DNA from: an uncultured Pelagibacteraceae bacterium
Lineage (GTDB): Bacteria > Pseudomonadota > Alphaproteobacteria > Pelagibacterales > Pelagibacteraceae
Length of the DNA: 64,000 nucleotides
Assembly: GCA_902590915.1 (NCBI GenBank)
Contig: CACIYQ010000001.1
Span: 186,001 to 250,000, forward strand
Direction of reading: 5' to 3'
Shown: one piece after another, positions 61,407 to 64,000 of the stretch
Position numbering within the stretch: the stretch's first letter is position 1
Layout of the letters: the number at the start of each line of letters is the position of its first letter
Program-made: the position numbers and the translations under genes
The notes under the pieces: model-generated
What the model was told of the DNA's origin: nothing
The model's database searches: none
What the model saw: only the letters and a program-made list of their open reading frames with translations

Positions 61407-62468
61407 ATGAAAGCACAGGTGTTACACAAGTATGACCCGGAGATGAAAGAAAAGGTTTGGGTCACAGGTGAAGAGTTACCAAATCCAAAAATAGAGAAAG
61501 CCAGCGATGTAATTGTTAAAATTGGAGCTGCAGGTGTTTGTAGAACTGATTTACATATCATTGAGGGTGTTTGGAAACACATTACAGACCAAAATAATGA
61601 TTTATTACCAATGGTTATGGGACATGAAAATGCTGGTTGGATAGAAGAAGTCGGTAAAGATGTTACAGGATTTAAAAAAGGGGATGCAGTTATTTTACAC
61701 CCTAAAGTTTCTGGCACAGGAGGAACATGTTTAGACTGCAGAAGAGGAAATGATATGCATGCGGAAGATCCTATCTTTGCAGGTTTGAATGTTAAACATG
61801 GAGGATATTCAGAATTACTTCAAACAAGTGTTAGAAATTTAATAAAAATTCCAAAAGTTCTTGGTCCAATAGATGTAGCTCCTTTTTCTGACGCTGGTTT
61901 AACGGCGTACAGAGTAGTGAAAAAAGCTACAAGACACCTTCTGCCTGGAGAAACTTGTGTAATTATAGGCGCTGGTGGATTAGGGCACATAGCAATTCAA
62001 TGTATGAAAGCGATGTGTGCTGCAAATATTATTGTAGTTGAAAAAGCTAAAGCACCTCTAGATCATGCAATGGAGCTTGGAGCTGACCATGGAGTTTTAA
62101 TAGATGGTAATGAAATAGAGAAAGTAAAAGAGCTTACTAAAGGTAAAGGAGCAGAGGCTGTCATAGATTTTGTTGGTGAAAAAGGTTCAACACCAATGGG
62201 AATTAAAATGACCAAAGCAACCGGAACATTTTATATTGTAGGCTACGGTGAAGAAATAAGAGTTTTGGCGATTGATATGATCGATCAAGAGAAAAGTATA
62301 GTTGGAAGTCTTGTTGGTACATGGGCTGAATTATACGAATTAATGGAATTAGCTGACAAAGGTTTAGTTAAACTTTCTATGAAAGAATATAAACTTGAAG
62401 ATGCTAACAAAGCTTTACATGACCTTAATGATGGAAAGATTAAAGGTCGTGCTGTTTTGGTTCCATAA
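61407..62468 (+). CDS. Zinc-dependent alcohol dehydrogenase (MDR family)
   Basis: The 353-residue protein has the catalytic zinc ligands in GVCRTDLH (Cys45) and MGHENAGW, and the NAD loop GAGGLGHIAIQ near 190. The structural zinc lobe is reduced to TCLDCRRGNDMHAED, with two or three Cys instead of four. A clear Shine-Dalgarno (AAAGAGGG) precedes the ATG. The substrate could be a sugar alcohol or simple alcohol; its neighbours suggest part of a sugar/polyol pathway. Confidence 0.9.
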   Translation: MKAQVLHKYDPEMKEKVWVTGEELPNPKIEKASDVIVKIGAAGVCRTDLHIIEGVWKHITDQNNDLLPMVMGHENAGWIEEVGKDVTGFKKGDAVILHPKVSGTGGTCLDCRRGNDMHAEDPIFAGLNVKHGGYSELLQTSVRNLIKIPKVLGPIDVAPFSDAGLTAYRVVKKATRHLLPGETCVIIGAGGLGHIAIQCMKAMCAANIIVVEKAKAPLDHAMELGADHGVLIDGNEIEKVKELTKGKGAEAVIDFVGEKGSTPMGIKMTKATGTFYIVGYGEEIRVLAIDMIDQEKSIVGSLVGTWAELYELMELADKGLVKLSMKEYKLEDANKALHDLNDGKIKGRAVLVP

Positions 62469-62492
62469 TTAACAACAAAAAGAGGGAAAAAC

Positions 62493-64000
62493 ATGAAGAC
62501 AATAAAAAATTACGTAGTAGCACTTATCTCGGCTTTGTTGGTATTAAGTCCTGTTGCGTATGCCGATAAGTGGAGCGATCAGTTTCCACATATCAAGGCT
62601 ACTGGAGATATTCCAGGTGAGTGTTCTTATGAAGCTATGTCTAAGAAAAATTACAAAGGTAAGACACTTAAAATAAACACACATGCTGTTCCAGTTATGG
62701 GGGAGCCAACAGCTTTACATGCTGAGCAATTTGCTAAACTTACAGGAGCAAAAGTTGATGTAACACATACACCTGCTGGTGATTTGTATGCAAAAGCGAT
62801 GGTTCCATTTCAAGCAGGTCAAGCTCCATATGATATAGTTTTTGGATTTTCAAACTTTATTAATGATTGGAAAAGATACTTAGAACCAGTTCCAAAAAAA
62901 TATGTTGAGATGAAACAAATGCAAGACGTTACTCCATCTCATATTGGTATAGCATCTTGGGATGGTGTTATGTATCAGTTTCCAGTTGATGGTGACAGAC
63001 ACTATTTAAAATATAGAAAAGACGTGATTGACAACCCTGAGTATCAAAAAAAATATAAAGCTGATACTGGTAGAGAGTTAAGAGTTCCACAAACATGGAA
63101 AGAGTATGGAGAAATGGCTGCGTACTTTAATGGTTGGGACTGGGATGGAGATGGCGAGAAAGAATATGGATCTGCAGAAGTTATGAAAAAAGATGACTTG
63201 ATGTATGCAGCTTTTTATTCAAGATCTGCCGCTTACTCAAAAAATCCTAAAACTCCAGGTGGTTTTTTCTTTGATTTAAAAACTATGAAACCATTGATTA
63301 ACAATCCAGGTTTTGTGGAAGCTTTAACAGACTGGGTTGCAGCTACTAAATATGTTCCTCCAGGAGGAATAAACTTTGGTCTTGGTGATGAAATTGGATC
63401 ATTTGGTGGAGGACAAACTTTGTTTAGTTTCTCATGGGATGATGCATTTGTTGCTGCTATGCAACCTGACAGCCCAATTAACAACAAAGTTGGTGCTGCT
63501 CAATTACCTGGCGCAATGAAAGTTTGGAATAGATCAACAAACTCTTGGGATGAAGGCTTTAACCAAGCTCCTTTCTTCGTATGGGGATGGGCAGTTGGCG
63601 TTGCTAAGAAAAGTAAAGAAAAAGAAATGGCGTTCGATTACTTATGTTTCTTTGCAAACGAAGCAAATCACCAAGCCGACATAGGTATTGGTCGTTTCGG
63701 AGTTAACCCATTTAGAAATGATGACTTTAAAGCAGATGTTTGGACTCAAATTGGTTGGGATAAAGATATTGCCCAATCATATGTTGATACCCTAGCTCAA
63801 ATGGAGGAAAGTAAAAATAGAGTTTTCCCTTTGAGAGTTCCGGGTACATTTGAGTTTAACGCTGCATTAGCTACAGCTGCTGCAAAAGCTTTAGCTGGTC
63901 AGTTATCACCACAAGCTGCCTTAGACGAAGCTGCTAAGCAGTGGGAAGATATACTTAATAGAGTAGGAAAAGATAATGTAAGAGCGGCTTACTCTGTTGG
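62493..64000 (+). CDS. ABC transporter substrate-binding protein, family 1 (cut by window end)
   Basis: I translated this from the ATG at 62493, preceded by AGAGGG. The signal peptide is MKTIKNYVVALISALLVLSP ending VAYA, and the mature protein starts DKWSDQF. About 502 codons are visible without a stop. The fold-typical segments LKINTHAVPVMGEPTALHAEQFAKLTG, APYDIVFGFSNF and VPQTWKEYGEMAAYF mark a family 1 (sugar-type) extracellular solute-binding protein. It is close to or at full length. It starts 24 bp after the alcohol dehydrogenase, in the same operon. Confidence 0.92.
   Translation, partial: MKTIKNYVVALISALLVLSPVAYADKWSDQFPHIKATGDIPGECSYEAMSKKNYKGKTLKINTHAVPVMGEPTALHAEQFAKLTGAKVDVTHTPAGDLYAKAMVPFQAGQAPYDIVFGFSNFINDWKRYLEPVPKKYVEMKQMQDVTPSHIGIASWDGVMYQFPVDGDRHYLKYRKDVIDNPEYQKKYKADTGRELRVPQTWKEYGEMAAYFNGWDWDGDGEKEYGSAEVMKKDDLMYAAFYSRSAAYSKNPKTPGGFFFDLKTMKPLINNPGFVEALTDWVAATKYVPPGGINFGLGDEIGSFGGGQTLFSFSWDDAFVAAMQPDSPINNKVGAAQLPGAMKVWNRSTNSWDEGFNQAPFFVWGWAVGVAKKSKEKEMAFDYLCFFANEANHQADIGIGRFGVNPFRNDDFKADVWTQIGWDKDIAQSYVDTLAQMEESKNRVFPLRVPGTFEFNAALATAAAKALAGQLSPQAALDEAAKQWEDILNRVGKDNVRAAYSV

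Overview
The window looks like a chromosome segment from a streamlined marine alphaproteobacterium of the SAR11 type (Candidatus Pelagibacter or a close relative). The DNA is very AT-rich and the proteins are rich in Lys, Asn and Ile. Genes abut or overlap by a few bases, spacers are rarely longer than 100 bp, and the gene content and order are alphaproteobacterial. This assignment rests on gene content and style, not on a database match.

Region 1 (1-13.2 kb) has the typical neighbourhood of an alphaproteobacterial replication origin. hemJ-hemH-hemE run leftward and the PPDK regulator-maf-aroE-coaE-dnaQ operon runs rightward. Between them lies a 273-bp AT-rich spacer with one perfect and two near-perfect DnaA boxes. 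Next come secB/fxsA, a Tim44-like gene, an Smr gene, hslVU, and a compact histidine operon (hisB-hisH-hisA-hisF-hisE) that carries two unlisted small membrane-protein ORFs. Region 2 (13.4-19.5 kb) has a secreted cysteine-containing protein, hinT, a GNAT enzyme, lolA-ftsK, a UbiH-like monooxygenase and a LON-domain protein.

Region 3 (19.6-22.6 kb) is the clearest accessory locus. A 5'-half copy of tRNA-Gly(GCC) lies 1.6 kb before an intact tRNA-Gly(GCC). Between them are two 23-bp imperfect direct repeats and a single periplasmic beta-propeller gene, and an FkbM methyltransferase begins 8 bp after the intact tRNA. Region 4 (22.2-33.3 kb) holds phhB, purH, a heparinase-like gene, rpe, YggT, a sodium:solute symporter with its DUF4212 subunit, acs with a Lys-rich N-terminal tail, an EVE protein and tsaD. 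Region 5 (33.3-39.5 kb) has hemC-hemD, an MscS channel, folD and small membrane proteins, a TauD-like dioxygenase and a sugar dehydrogenase.

Region 6 (39.5-45.6 kb) is a light-damage cluster with unusual enzymes. It contains an adenylate-forming enzyme without its lid domain, an SDR without the catalytic Tyr, a DUF6356-like protein, a long-type photolyase with a DUF2256 zinc-ribbon partner, and a second photolyase-like protein whose domains appear circularly permuted. Region 7 (45.6-54.8 kb) has argG, an IalB protein, an aldo/keto reductase, a BI-1 protein, DUF2794, yciB, hspQ and a ccmCDEFGH cytochrome c maturation operon, with a long inverted repeat between hspQ and ccmC. Region 8 (54.8-64 kb) has a PagL-like deacylase followed by a co-directional hydroxy-acid/sugar catabolic series: two tandem FMN hydroxy-acid oxidases, an aminotransferase, a GlcD-type dehydrogenase, a D-2-hydroxyacid dehydrogenase, a zinc alcohol dehydrogenase and an ABC solute-binding protein cut by the window edge. 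No CRISPR array, rRNA or intact transposase was seen.
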